Positions 1 to 5,844 are shown, numbered from the stretch's first letter. The stretch: DNA of 6,267 nucleotides from Parelusimicrobium sp031549165 (GCA_031549165.1 JAVBQE010000122.1:1-6267); one strand, 5' to 3'. The notes: a model not told the origin generated them from the sequence alone. Numbers and translations: made by a program.

Positions 1-198
1 AGCGGGAATCAGCACCTCACGTAATAAACGCGCGTAGTCTATATGGCTAGCCACTTTGGACATTATGTCCCCCTTTCGGCAGGACAAAGGCAAAAAGAAG
101 TCATCTATATGTATAACACGCGCGCCTAAACTTTTAGCAAGCGAGAGAGCAAATGTCGTCTTGCCCGCAGCGCTGCGGCCGTCTATGGCGATTATCAT
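1..198 (-). CDS. Uridine-kinase-like P-loop kinase, N-terminal part (cut by left edge)
   Basis: Sixty-six codons are open from an ATG at 198 to the window edge without a stop. The protein starts MIIAIDGRSAAGKTT, a Walker A motif (GRSAAGKT, residues 7-14) directly after the first beta strand. It is followed by HIDDFFLP (30-37), the Asp-rich strand typical of uridine kinase and related nucleoside kinases. IDYARLLREVLIP (53-65) matches the segment that follows in this family. Members phosphorylate uridine/cytidine or related small substrates with a nucleoside triphosphate in the cytosol; the exact substrate cannot be read from this fragment. Family members are about 200 residues, so roughly two thirds is missing. 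The ATG overlaps the stop of the DUF362 gene as ATGA (198-195), and there is no strong separate Shine-Dalgarno, which suggests translational coupling. The P-loop kinase call is solid; uridine kinase specificity is inferred. Confidence 0.85.
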   Translation of the reverse strand, partial: MIIAIDGRSAAGKTTFALSLAKSLGARVIHIDDFFLPLSCRKGDIMSKVASHIDYARLLREVLIPA

Positions 199-1301
199 TT
201 CACCGTTACCAACTCGTATTCCAAATTGCCAAGGCCCAGCTTTGCGCCGTGCTCCACGCAGGTGCGCCAGTTGGTGCCGGGGGTGAGCGTGTCAAAATGG
301 TCATGCCCCTTTTTGTTACGCTCGGCAAGTAGACTTCCGGGGTTGACTGGCTGTTTGGAGGCGGCATCTGCGCAGGCGGTGTCCAGCGCCACTGGATCAA
401 AGGAGGCGAACATGCCGATGTCTGGAATTATAGGCACGTCGCTTTCCGCATGGCAGTCACAAAACGGGGAAATGTCTATAGCAAGGCTAATGTGGAAATG
501 CGGCCTGCCGTCTAAAATTGCCTTAGAATATTCGGCAATTTTTTTGTTCATAATATCAAAACTTTCGTCAAAAGCAGGTTGCACCGCGTTAACCGGGCAT
601 ACGCCTATGCAGCGCCCGCAGCCGACACATATGTTTTGGTTAATGGTTGCTTTTTTATTTTTTATGACGGGCGCGCTGACAGCACATATTTTCACGCACG
701 CGCCGCAGCCTATGCAAACTTCTTTATCTACGGTGGGTTTGCCTGCGCTGTGCATTTCCATTTTGCCCGCGCGGCTGCCCGCGCCCATGCCTATATTTTT
801 AAGAGCTCCCCCTGTGCCAGCGCATTCTTGGACTTTAAAGTGGTTAAGAGAAATTACAATGTCCGCGTCCATAATAGCGCGGCCTATTTTGGCCTGCTTA
901 ACATATTCCCCTCCTTTTACGGGCACTAACAGTTCGTCCGTGCCTTTAAGGCCGTCGGCGATTATTATTTGGCAGCCGGTGGTCTGCGGCGTGTAGCCGT
1001 TGTAGGCGGCGGACTCCAAATGGTCCAGCGCATTCTTTCTGCCGCCGACATAAAGGGTGTTAGCGTCTGTAAGGAAAGGTTTCCCGCCGAGACTTTTAAT
1101 ATAACGCGCCACTTCGGTAGCGTAGTTGGGGCGCAGGAAAGCTAAGTTACCTGGCTCTCCAAAATGTATTTTGATGGCGACGAACTTATCTTTAAAATTT
1201 ATTTTGTTAATACCTGCGGCTTTGATAAGGCGCACAAGTTTATGCGCCGCGCCCTCGCCGAGTTTGGTGCGCATTGTTGTAAAGTATACTTTTGATTTCA
1301 T
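195..1301 (-). CDS. DUF362 domain protein with two 4Fe-4S ferredoxin clusters
   Basis: This 368-residue protein has a DUF362 fold interrupted by a bacterial-type two-cluster ferredoxin domain. The N-terminal part contains VAIKIHFGEPGN (41-52), FLTDANTLY (76-84) and SLNHFKVQECAGTGGALKNIG (from 151), all characteristic of DUF362. The cysteine sets are C196/C199/C202/C206 and C225/C228/C231/C235. The second ends in the usual CP, while the first has Ala after its last Cys. The C-terminal part (ISPFCDCHAESDVP from 277, then FASFDPVALDTA) returns to DUF362 and has additional cysteines C281 and C283. No signal peptide is seen, so it is probably cytosolic and may transfer electrons or bind a metal cofactor; the biochemical role of the family is not established. 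The start at 1301 has AAGGAG 5 nt upstream and overlaps the preceding glycosylase stop as ATGA. The stop overlaps the next gene in the same way. Confidence 0.93.
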   Translation of the reverse strand: MKSKVYFTTMRTKLGEGAAHKLVRLIKAAGINKINFKDKFVAIKIHFGEPGNLAFLRPNYATEVARYIKSLGGKPFLTDANTLYVGGRKNALDHLESAAYNGYTPQTTGCQIIIADGLKGTDELLVPVKGGEYVKQAKIGRAIMDADIVISLNHFKVQECAGTGGALKNIGMGAGSRAGKMEMHSAGKPTVDKEVCIGCGACVKICAVSAPVIKNKKATINQNICVGCGRCIGVCPVNAVQPAFDESFDIMNKKIAEYSKAILDGRPHFHISLAIDISPFCDCHAESDVPIIPDIGMFASFDPVALDTACADAASKQPVNPGSLLAERNKKGHDHFDTLTPGTNWRTCVEHGAKLGLGNLEYELVTVK

Positions 1302-1792
1302 ATTCGCTCCTTAAAGGCTTTTTGCCACAAGGCCAGCTTTTGCCTGTATGTTTTTACCGCGTAAGCCGGACTGGTGGAGGGTAAAACAAAATAGTTTATG
1401 CCGTCAATAATTCTAAAATGTTTTTTGTAAAAACGCTCTGCACTTTTACCGTTAAAGAAAACTTTTTTTATTGTGTTGTGCGCGGCTAAAAAAGCGTTAA
1501 TGTCATTGGGGCGCATGTCTTTTATTTTACTGTCCAAAGAGCCCGCCCTCGTACACTCCATAACTGTATCATACAAAGCAATGTTATTGTTATAAATTAA
1601 TTGCTTACGCGCCTCATAATCCGTGCTGAAAGGGGCGGCAAAAATTTCAAATAAAATACGCCAAAGCACATTGTGCGGATGGGCATAAAACTGCTCTTTG
1701 GCAAGCGACTGCACGCTGGGCGCAGTGCCCAAAATAAGCACGCGCGGCGCAGCCGCACTAAGCGCGGGAAAGCTTTTTACTTTATCTTTCAT
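1298..1792 (-). CDS. Hypoxanthine (deoxyinosine)-DNA glycosylase, UDG superfamily
   Basis: This 164-residue protein is full length for the HDG branch (family 6) of the uracil-DNA glycosylase superfamily. Enzymes of this branch excise hypoxanthine, the product of adenine deamination, from DNA to start base-excision repair. Motifs in order are RVLILGTAPSVQSL (17-30, motif 1), YAHPHNVLWRIL (36-47), IALYDTVMECTRAGSLDSKI (71-90), VFFNGKSAERFY (111-122) and VLPSTSPAYA (136-145, the motif 2 region). N41 in the HPHN motif and N114 in FFNGKSA are the natural candidates for catalytic or base-contacting Asn residues. LPSTSPA separates HDG from classical Ung and from Mug. The ATG at 1792 lies only 4 nt after the stop of the upstream DUF3592 gene and has just a weak A-rich AAAAAG ahead of it, so translation is probably coupled. 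Substrate preference is inferred from family resemblance. Confidence 0.92.
   Translation of the reverse strand: MKDKVKSFPALSAAAPRVLILGTAPSVQSLAKEQFYAHPHNVLWRILFEIFAAPFSTDYEARKQLIYNNNIALYDTVMECTRAGSLDSKIKDMRPNDINAFLAAHNTIKKVFFNGKSAERFYKKHFRIIDGINYFVLPSTSPAYAVKTYRQKLALWQKAFKERI
1307..1312 (-). promoter_or_regulatory. Shine-Dalgarno of the DUF362 gene
   Basis: AAGGAG on the minus strand, 5 nt before the ATG at 1301, lies inside the 3' end of the glycosylase gene. It supports this start and shows that the gene can initiate on its own as well as by coupling through the ATGA overlap. Confidence 0.8.
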
Positions 1793-1796
1793 CTTT

Positions 1797-2462
1797 TTAA
1801 ATAAACGGCAAATAATTTACAAAATATTCCTTCTGGTTATGCGGGTTAACAAGGACGGTTATTGCATCGTCAATTTTTGCATTTAAGGGTTTAAAGATAC
1901 TGTTGCTTTTATAAATAATGCCGTCCTGCGTGCGCGCAAGAATCAGCATACCCTTTCTTTTGTTAACCTCTAAATTAGATGTCTTTATATCGGCAATAAC
2001 TGCGTCTAAAACAATTGCTGTGGGGCTTTGAATAAAACGTATCTGGCGGCTCTGCGCGCGCCACACCAACACTGCTGCGCCAAACGTACCTGCACCCATT
2101 AAGAAAAATATTACAAAAAGAAATGTCTGCCCGTTAGTGTCCACCACGGCATTCTGCGGGTTGTCTTTCATATAATAAACAGCAAGCGTGTCGCCGGTAC
2201 GCATGGAAGAGCTGCTGTAGCTGCTTTCAAAAGTTACCTGGCGCCCCGCGTCAGTTTGAAAGGTAATATAAACATCACGGTCCTCGCCATTATTTACAAT
2301 TTTGGAGATCACTCCGTCCGTTTTAACACCCTGGCTTCGCACTTTGTAATGAGACTTAAATGTAAGAATACTTATCGCTAAAAAAACCGCACCTACTAAA
2401 CCTAAAATAAGATATATATTTTTCCTGGAAAGTTTTTTCTTATCTTCCTTAGTTAAGTTCAT
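1797..2462 (-). CDS. DUF3592-like membrane protein, two TM segments
   Basis: This is a 221-residue protein of unknown function. A short basic N-terminus (KEDKKKLSRK) precedes TM1 (about 15-34). A beta-rich domain at about 46-108 fits DUF3592: KTDGVISKIV, VYITFQTDAGRQVTFES, then MRTGDTLAVYYMKDNPQNAVVD, the usual 'G+V...F.t.dG..v...GD.v.V.Y.p.nP..A' pattern. TM2 is about 113-135, and a second beta-rich domain (151-221) seems to repeat the same pattern. I place the start at the ATG at 2462, not at the in-frame ATG at 2483. AGGAGAGGTG lies 5 nt before 2462 but after the 2483 ATG, and 2462 makes an ATGA overlap with the mtaB stop like other junctions here. The positive N-terminus suggests an N-in topology with the first domain outside the membrane and the second back in the cytosol. 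Confidence 0.78.
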   Translation of the reverse strand: MNLTKEDKKKLSRKNIYLILGLVGAVFLAISILTFKSHYKVRSQGVKTDGVISKIVNNGEDRDVYITFQTDAGRQVTFESSYSSSSMRTGDTLAVYYMKDNPQNAVVDTNGQTFLFVIFFLMGAGTFGAAVLVWRAQSRQIRFIQSPTAIVLDAVIADIKTSNLEVNKRKGMLILARTQDGIIYKSNSIFKPLNAKIDDAITVLVNPHNQKEYFVNYLPFI

Positions 2463-3670
2463 ATCAACACCTCTCCTATGCATAAATCGTCCTGCGCGTC
2501 TGTTACCAGCACGTCCGTCAGTCCGTCCATTTCACTGTTTACTTTTACGCGCTGGAAGTTGCCTGCTACACAGACGCCGTCGTCCTCACGCAGCACATTT
2601 AAAACGCTGTTTATCTGCGCGCGCGCAAAATTGTTCCTTAATGTTTTGTCTAGCGCTCTCAGGCGCTCCGCGCGCTCTTTTATCTCCTGCGCGTTGTGGC
2701 CCGGCAGAGAAGCGGCCTTTGTGCCCGGGCGCGAAGAGAAGCTGAAAACGTGCAGGCCGGCAAGAGCCACTTCTTCCACCAGTTTATAGCTTTCTTCAAA
2801 ATGCTCTTTGGTCTCGGTGGGGTAGCCTGCGATGATGTCTGCAAAAATGCCCGCGTATGGAAAAAATATGCGGATTTCTTTTATTTTATCTCTGTAATCC
2901 TGCGCACTGTAGCGGCGGTTCATGTCTTTAAGAACGCTGTCCGAGCCGCTTTGCAGGGGGACATGGAAATGCGGGCAAAATTTGTTTTCGCCCTTTTGCG
3001 CTTCTTCTAAAAGTGTGCGGGTTACTGTGTTTAATTCTATGGAGGAGAGACGGATTCTAAACTCACCTTCCAGTTTAAAAATTTCTCTAAGCAATACGTC
3101 CAGTTTAGCGCCCGTTTCCGGACATTCGTAATTGCCGATATTAATGCCGGTAAGCACTATTTCTTTGAAATCGTTTTTAATAATATTTGCTATTTCTCTA
3201 ACGGCGATGTGCAAAGGTTTAGACGTTTTAACAGGGCGCGCGAAGGGGACTATGCAGTACGAGCAAAAGCAGTCACACCCGTCCTGAATTTTAACAAAGG
3301 CGCGGCTTCGGCCCTCGTGGCCTTCTACTGTCCAAAAGAAATTTTTATCGTTAAACAATGCTTCGGCGAGGAGGTGCTTTTCTATAATTTCCGCTTTGGG
3401 GAATTTTTCTTTTATTTGCTCTTTGTGGGCGGAGGCGTAGCAGCCTGTGAGTATAAGGCGCGCGTTGGGCGCGCGGTTGAGGATTTGGCGGATTTGCTTT
3501 TCCACATCCGCGTCCGCATTTTCCGTAACGGTGCAGGTGTTGAGAAGGCACGTGTCCGCGTCTTCAAACTTGCGCACAAACTCCGCGCCGAGCGCGGCAA
3601 ACTTTTCCCTTATAGACTGGCTTTCCACCTGGTTAACGCGGCAGCCGAATGTTTTTAAAAATATTTTCAT
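2459..3670 (-). CDS. mtaB: tRNA t6A37 methylthiotransferase MtaB (radical SAM)
   Basis: This 403-residue protein has the three-domain methylthiotransferase layout. The N-terminal UPF0004 domain carries three cluster-binding cysteines: C10 in KTFGCRVNQVES, C46 in NTCTVT and C77 in LTGCYA. The radical SAM domain has the CxxxCxxC motif C132/C136/C139 in QDGCDCFCSYCIVPFARP, with an extra C134 inside the loop. A short C-terminal TRAM-like region occupies roughly 345-400. GC(R/K)VNQ-E and NTCTVT fit MtaB rather than MiaB (GCQMN, NTCSVR) or RimO. The enzyme adds a methylthio group to t6A37 to make ms2t6A in ANN-decoding tRNAs, using two 4Fe-4S clusters and SAM. AAGGA sits 7 nt before the ATG at 3670, abutting a large hairpin. 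The TGA stop overlaps the next gene's ATG as ATGA. It follows rsmE, so two RNA-modification enzymes are adjacent. Confidence 0.95.
   Translation of the reverse strand: MKIFLKTFGCRVNQVESQSIREKFAALGAEFVRKFEDADTCLLNTCTVTENADADVEKQIRQILNRAPNARLILTGCYASAHKEQIKEKFPKAEIIEKHLLAEALFNDKNFFWTVEGHEGRSRAFVKIQDGCDCFCSYCIVPFARPVKTSKPLHIAVREIANIIKNDFKEIVLTGINIGNYECPETGAKLDVLLREIFKLEGEFRIRLSSIELNTVTRTLLEEAQKGENKFCPHFHVPLQSGSDSVLKDMNRRYSAQDYRDKIKEIRIFFPYAGIFADIIAGYPTETKEHFEESYKLVEEVALAGLHVFSFSSRPGTKAASLPGHNAQEIKERAERLRALDKTLRNNFARAQINSVLNVLREDDGVCVAGNFQRVKVNSEMDGLTDVLVTDAQDDLCIGEVLI
2468..2477 (-). promoter_or_regulatory. Shine-Dalgarno deciding the DUF3592-like start
   Basis: Minus-strand AGGAGAGGTG ends 5 nt before the ATG at 2462 and lies within the last codons of mtaB. 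The alternative ATG at 2483 is upstream of this motif and has none of its own, so the site argues for the shorter 221-residue protein. Confidence 0.8.
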
Positions 3671-3677
3671 TTCTTTT

Positions 3678-3682
3678 TCCTT
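3678..3682 (-). promoter_or_regulatory. mtaB Shine-Dalgarno touching the hairpin
   Basis: Minus-strand AAGGA lies 7 nt before the mtaB ATG. Its first two A residues (3682, 3681) are the last paired bases of the 30-bp inverted repeat, while GGA is unpaired. The folded stem therefore ends at the ribosome binding site and could modestly hinder or position initiation. Confidence 0.65.
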
Positions 3683-3760
3683 GTCATCCTGAGCAAAGCG
3701 AAGAATCTTGCTTTAAGCTTAAGCGTACAACAAGATCCTTCGCTTTGCTCAGGATGACAA
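3681..3760 (-). repeat. 30-bp inverted repeat (REP/MITE-like hairpin) between rsmE and mtaB
   Basis: The arms 3681-3710 and 3731-3760 are reverse complements over 30 bp with one exception (3704/3737), separated by a 20-nt loop that contains the palindrome TTAAGCTTAA (3713-3722). The arms begin TTGTCATCCTGAGCAAAGCG. In the minus-strand transcript the exception is a U-G wobble, so the stem is uninterrupted. It starts 2 nt after the rsmE stop and ends 10 nt before the mtaB ATG. No U-run follows on either strand, so it is not an intrinsic terminator. The GTCATCCTGAGC...GCGAAG core resembles short dispersed palindromes that I recall from many bacterial genomes; copy number here cannot be judged from a single copy. 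Possible roles are a mobile REP/MITE copy, mRNA 3'-end protection of the rsmE segment, or an RNase III site. Confidence 0.9.
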
Positions 3761-3762
3761 CC

Positions 3763-4455
3763 TTATTGTAACAACAACACGCTGGCGGCGATGCAGGCGG
3801 TTTCGGCCCGCATTATGTTTGCGCCCAGTGTAATTGTTTTAAGCCCGGCAGCCGAAGCGGCGCGAGCCTCTGCTTCGCTAAACCCGCCCACGGGGCCGAT
3901 AAATACGGCTATATCTTTTTCTTCCTGGAGCGCGGAAATATCAAAAGTGTTTTGCTCCTCTTTTTCATAAGCAAAATAGCCGTGGGGGTACTTTTTTAAC
4001 GCTTCGTTAAATTTTATGGGCGGGTAGATTTTGGGGAGACAAGAGGTCTCGCATTGTTTGACGGCGGAAAGGATAATGGAGTTCCACCGCTCAATTTTAT
4101 TGTCTAGTTTTTTTAAAATATCATGCTCCGTGCGCTCGGTGATAACGGGTTGGAACGCATATACTCCCACCTGCGTACACTTGTCCAGCACCTCTTCCAG
4201 CGCGGCGCGGCTGACGGGGGCGAAGCATAAAGTTAGATTTCTCTTTTGCGCGCGCGCGGGTATTTGCGCGGTTACATCGCCTTCAACTATTTTCTTAGAG
4301 ACGGCGCTGATGAGCCCTTCAAACTTTTTGCCGTTACCGTCAAAAATTTTAATAACGTCCCCCACCTGCGCGCGCGCGACACCTGAGAGGTGGTGCGCTT
4401 CGTCGCCCTCCACAAAAAACTTTTTATTCTGCATACGCGCTAAATATTGCGGCAT
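3763..4455 (-). CDS. rsmE: 16S rRNA m3U1498 methyltransferase RsmE (SPOUT)
   Basis: This 230-residue protein is close to the usual family length. The N-terminal PUA-like domain (about 1-70) shows EGDEAHHLSGVARAQVGDVIKIFDG (start 16), matching the 'H..VLR...Gd.i.v.dG' pattern. The SPOUT domain follows with LEEVLDKCTQVGV (86-98), ITERTE (105-110), RWNSIILSAVKQCETSCLP (123-141), IGPVGGFSEAE (186-196) and LGANIMRAETA (210-220). The last two form the C-terminal trefoil-knot SAM site. RsmE methylates N3 of U1498 in the decoding region of 16S rRNA within the 30S subunit. Several normally conserved positions differ: GPEGG is GPVGG, LG.RILR.ETA has Asn for the first Arg, and the central EQ..R motif reads KQCET. 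The ATG at 4455 overlaps the preceding stop as TAATG and has AGGAG 8 nt upstream (4464-4468). The family call is firm; full activity is less certain. Confidence 0.93.
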   Translation of the reverse strand: MPQYLARMQNKKFFVEGDEAHHLSGVARAQVGDVIKIFDGNGKKFEGLISAVSKKIVEGDVTAQIPARAQKRNLTLCFAPVSRAALEEVLDKCTQVGVYAFQPVITERTEHDILKKLDNKIERWNSIILSAVKQCETSCLPKIYPPIKFNEALKKYPHGYFAYEKEEQNTFDISALQEEKDIAVFIGPVGGFSEAEARAASAAGLKTITLGANIMRAETACIAASVLLLQ

Positions 4456-4919
4456 TATTCTATCTCCTGCATGGTTTCGTAGGCCAGGCCTGTTAACATG
4501 GCAGAACCTTGGCCGTCATATTTTAGTATGGCATATTTGGCTATTATATATTTATCAGCCATGCCTTCCTGGAAAAAGTAACTATCTGTTATAAACTTGA
4601 AATTTGTTTTTTGCATTTTAAGCCAAATATTGCCTGAGTCCGTGCATTTATCTTTGGGCATATCAGTAATGTAGATACCTATTTGTTTTTCGTCTAACAT
4701 AAGGCACGCGCCGGACATGTGCAAATAGTCGTTTTTATTATAGTTTATTTCATAATTAAGGCGCATTTTATCCCCTTGCATAAACGCGCGCGGGTCCACG
4801 GGTTGTAATTTTAAATAGAATACTTTGCCGCTTTGCAGCACCATTTCTTTTCTGGCCGCGCCGAAAGTAATTATTATAAGAGATACGAAAGTAAAAACTA
4901 AAAACAGTCTACTCCTCAT
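4455..4919 (-). CDS. GDYXXLXY-family membrane-anchored protein
   Basis: Taking the ATG at 4919, this is a 154-residue protein. A basic N-terminus and one hydrophobic segment (about 4-21) form a membrane anchor or uncleaved signal, followed by a predicted extracytoplasmic domain. The family signature is at 40-57: PVDPRAFMQGDKMRLNYE matches the usual 'PvDPRs..qGDY..L.Y', with Lys in place of the first Tyr (GDKMRLNY, 49-56). The C-terminal YIIAKYAILKYDGQGSAMLTGL also fits the family. Function is unknown; the family is named for its motif and is often beside DUF4401 and DUF2157 genes, as here. An in-frame TTG at 4937 would add six residues, but GGGGAGGG (4923-4930) sits just before the 4919 ATG and after that TTG. 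The gene overlaps the upstream DUF4401 gene by 11 nt and shares a TAATG junction with rsmE. Confidence 0.85.
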   Translation of the reverse strand: MRSRLFLVFTFVSLIIITFGAARKEMVLQSGKVFYLKLQPVDPRAFMQGDKMRLNYEINYNKNDYLHMSGACLMLDEKQIGIYITDMPKDKCTDSGNIWLKMQKTNFKFITDSYFFQEGMADKYIIAKYAILKYDGQGSAMLTGLAYETMQEIE

Positions 4920-5844
4920 ACACCCTCCCCAAAACAAAGCGTACGCCCAAAAATACCAAGCCGCTGGTCATTAAAAGCCACGCTTTTTCTATCAGCGTTA
5001 TATGCAGGGAATAATATAGAAAGAGCAGCCCGCCTGCCAAAACAGCATATCCCAAAATTTTGAGCCTCAAATCTCTAAAAAATACGCCTAAAAATAAATA
5101 TCCCGCACCCATAAGCACCGGAATATTAAAAGGTAAGCAACATAGAATAAAAATACAAACTGCTGCCAGGTTTCTCTTGTTAAAGGCGGCCGTTAAATGT
5201 ATATGCACTGCCGCGCACGCGGCCATAAAGGCCACAATTAAAAGTTTATTATCATTAAACAGCACCGCTGTGTAAGCCGTGCCTTTGGCCGTTTCTATTT
5301 GCATAACAGGCACACTACACATTGCTGCTATTAACGCCCAGGCAATAGGATAAAAGAGACTTGCGCGTTTAATAAAAATGAGCGCCGTTAACACAAAACC
5401 CCACGCCGCCAAAGTTTCCTGGCTAAGGTTTATCATCCAGCCGCTATGCATATAAAACCCGCCTGAAAATAAAAATAACATGCCAAAGAAAAATATGCTG
5501 CACAAAAACCTGTCCGCATAAGAATCAAAAATAAAATAGGTGGATATCATAATTAAAAAAGCACCCGTTAGCAGCTGGCTTTGCCCTTGGGCTATACTAA
5601 AAAAATCAAACACGCCGCTAAAAATACAGGCTTTGCCTATAAGCATTAAGCAGTTGGCCGCCTGAGACATAAAGAAGCCAATGCTTGCCTTGCCTACAGA
5701 AGGCGCCCAGCGCTTAAGTATAAAAGCAAAAAATGCCATGCCCGCACCGAGGAGAATTATAATCTGCGGCGCGTCTTCCAAAATATCCTGACTGAGGAGT
5801 GCCGCAAAAAATAATGCCGCGCCCGCCCACACACCTATAGTCAA
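4909..5844 (-). CDS. DUF4401 polytopic membrane protein (true start uncertain)
   Basis: From the TTG at 5844 the product is 311 residues and almost entirely hydrophobic, with about ten to twelve membrane segments. The C-terminal block LFLYYSLHITLIEKAWLL (274-291) followed by GLVFLGVRFVL fits the DUF4401 pattern 'YY.L..TLL.KS..L...G...L..R'. The opening IGVWAGAALFFAALL matches the first DUF4401 helix, which is usually preceded by a 'P(W)...RLLL' stretch. Here the same frame stays open to 5919 and encodes IPVIIKILLT just before the TTG, so the real N-terminus probably lies upstream. That stretch has no ATG, GTG or TTG and the TTG at 5844 has no Shine-Dalgarno, so the start is unresolved. Function is unknown; the gene sits between a DUF2157-like gene and a GDYXXLXY gene, its common partners, suggesting a membrane complex by inference. 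Confidence 0.82.
   Translation of the reverse strand: MTIGVWAGAALFFAALLSQDILEDAPQIIILLGAGMAFFAFILKRWAPSVGKASIGFFMSQAANCLMLIGKACIFSGVFDFFSIAQGQSQLLTGAFLIMISTYFIFDSYADRFLCSIFFFGMLFLFSGGFYMHSGWMINLSQETLAAWGFVLTALIFIKRASLFYPIAWALIAAMCSVPVMQIETAKGTAYTAVLFNDNKLLIVAFMAACAAVHIHLTAAFNKRNLAAVCIFILCCLPFNIPVLMGAGYLFLGVFFRDLRLKILGYAVLAGGLLFLYYSLHITLIEKAWLLMTSGLVFLGVRFVLGRVYEE
4923..4930 (-). promoter_or_regulatory. Shine-Dalgarno deciding the GDYXXLXY-gene start
   Basis: Minus-strand GGGGAGGG ends 3 nt before the ATG at 4919, with its GGAGG core 4 nt away. The spacing is short but the motif is strong. It overlaps the codons that the longer TTG-start version would use, so it favours the 154-residue protein. 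Confidence 0.65.

Noticed and set aside
56..286. Plus-strand open frame near the left edge
   Set aside because: It opposes the Walker A region of the uridine-kinase-like gene, which is clearly the real coding strand.
226..996. Long plus-strand open frame opposite the DUF362 gene (256 codons)
   Set aside because: It is an antisense shadow of a strongly supported gene with two 4Fe-4S motifs. The translation shows no recognisable domain.
2460..2483. Upstream ATG at 2483 as the DUF3592-like start
   Set aside because: The strong Shine-Dalgarno lies downstream of it and at proper spacing from the ATG at 2462, which also makes an ATGA overlap with mtaB.
3209..3658. Plus-strand open frame opposite mtaB (149 codons)
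   Set aside because: It lies across the MtaB cysteine motifs in antisense and has no recognisable domain; it follows from the codon composition of mtaB.
3667..3687. Mini-ORF MTRKKK starting inside the hairpin and ending in a TGA that overlaps the mtaB ATG
   Set aside because: Its AGG lies directly against the ATG rather than at Shine-Dalgarno spacing, the ATG is buried in the stem, and six codons in A-rich sequence arise easily by chance.
3681..3760. Hairpin as a rho-independent terminator
   Set aside because: No run of U follows the stem on either strand (GGAAAAAG on the sense side, CCTTATTG on the other), and the stem is far longer than usual terminators.
4031..4594. Plus-strand open frame opposite rsmE (187 codons)
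   Set aside because: It spans the rsmE/GDYXXLXY junction in antisense, and both sense genes have clear family motifs.
4917..4937. TTG at 4937 as the GDYXXLXY-gene start
   Set aside because: The extra residues FWGGC are encoded by the Shine-Dalgarno region itself, and the ATG at 4919 gives a normal membrane-anchor N-terminus.
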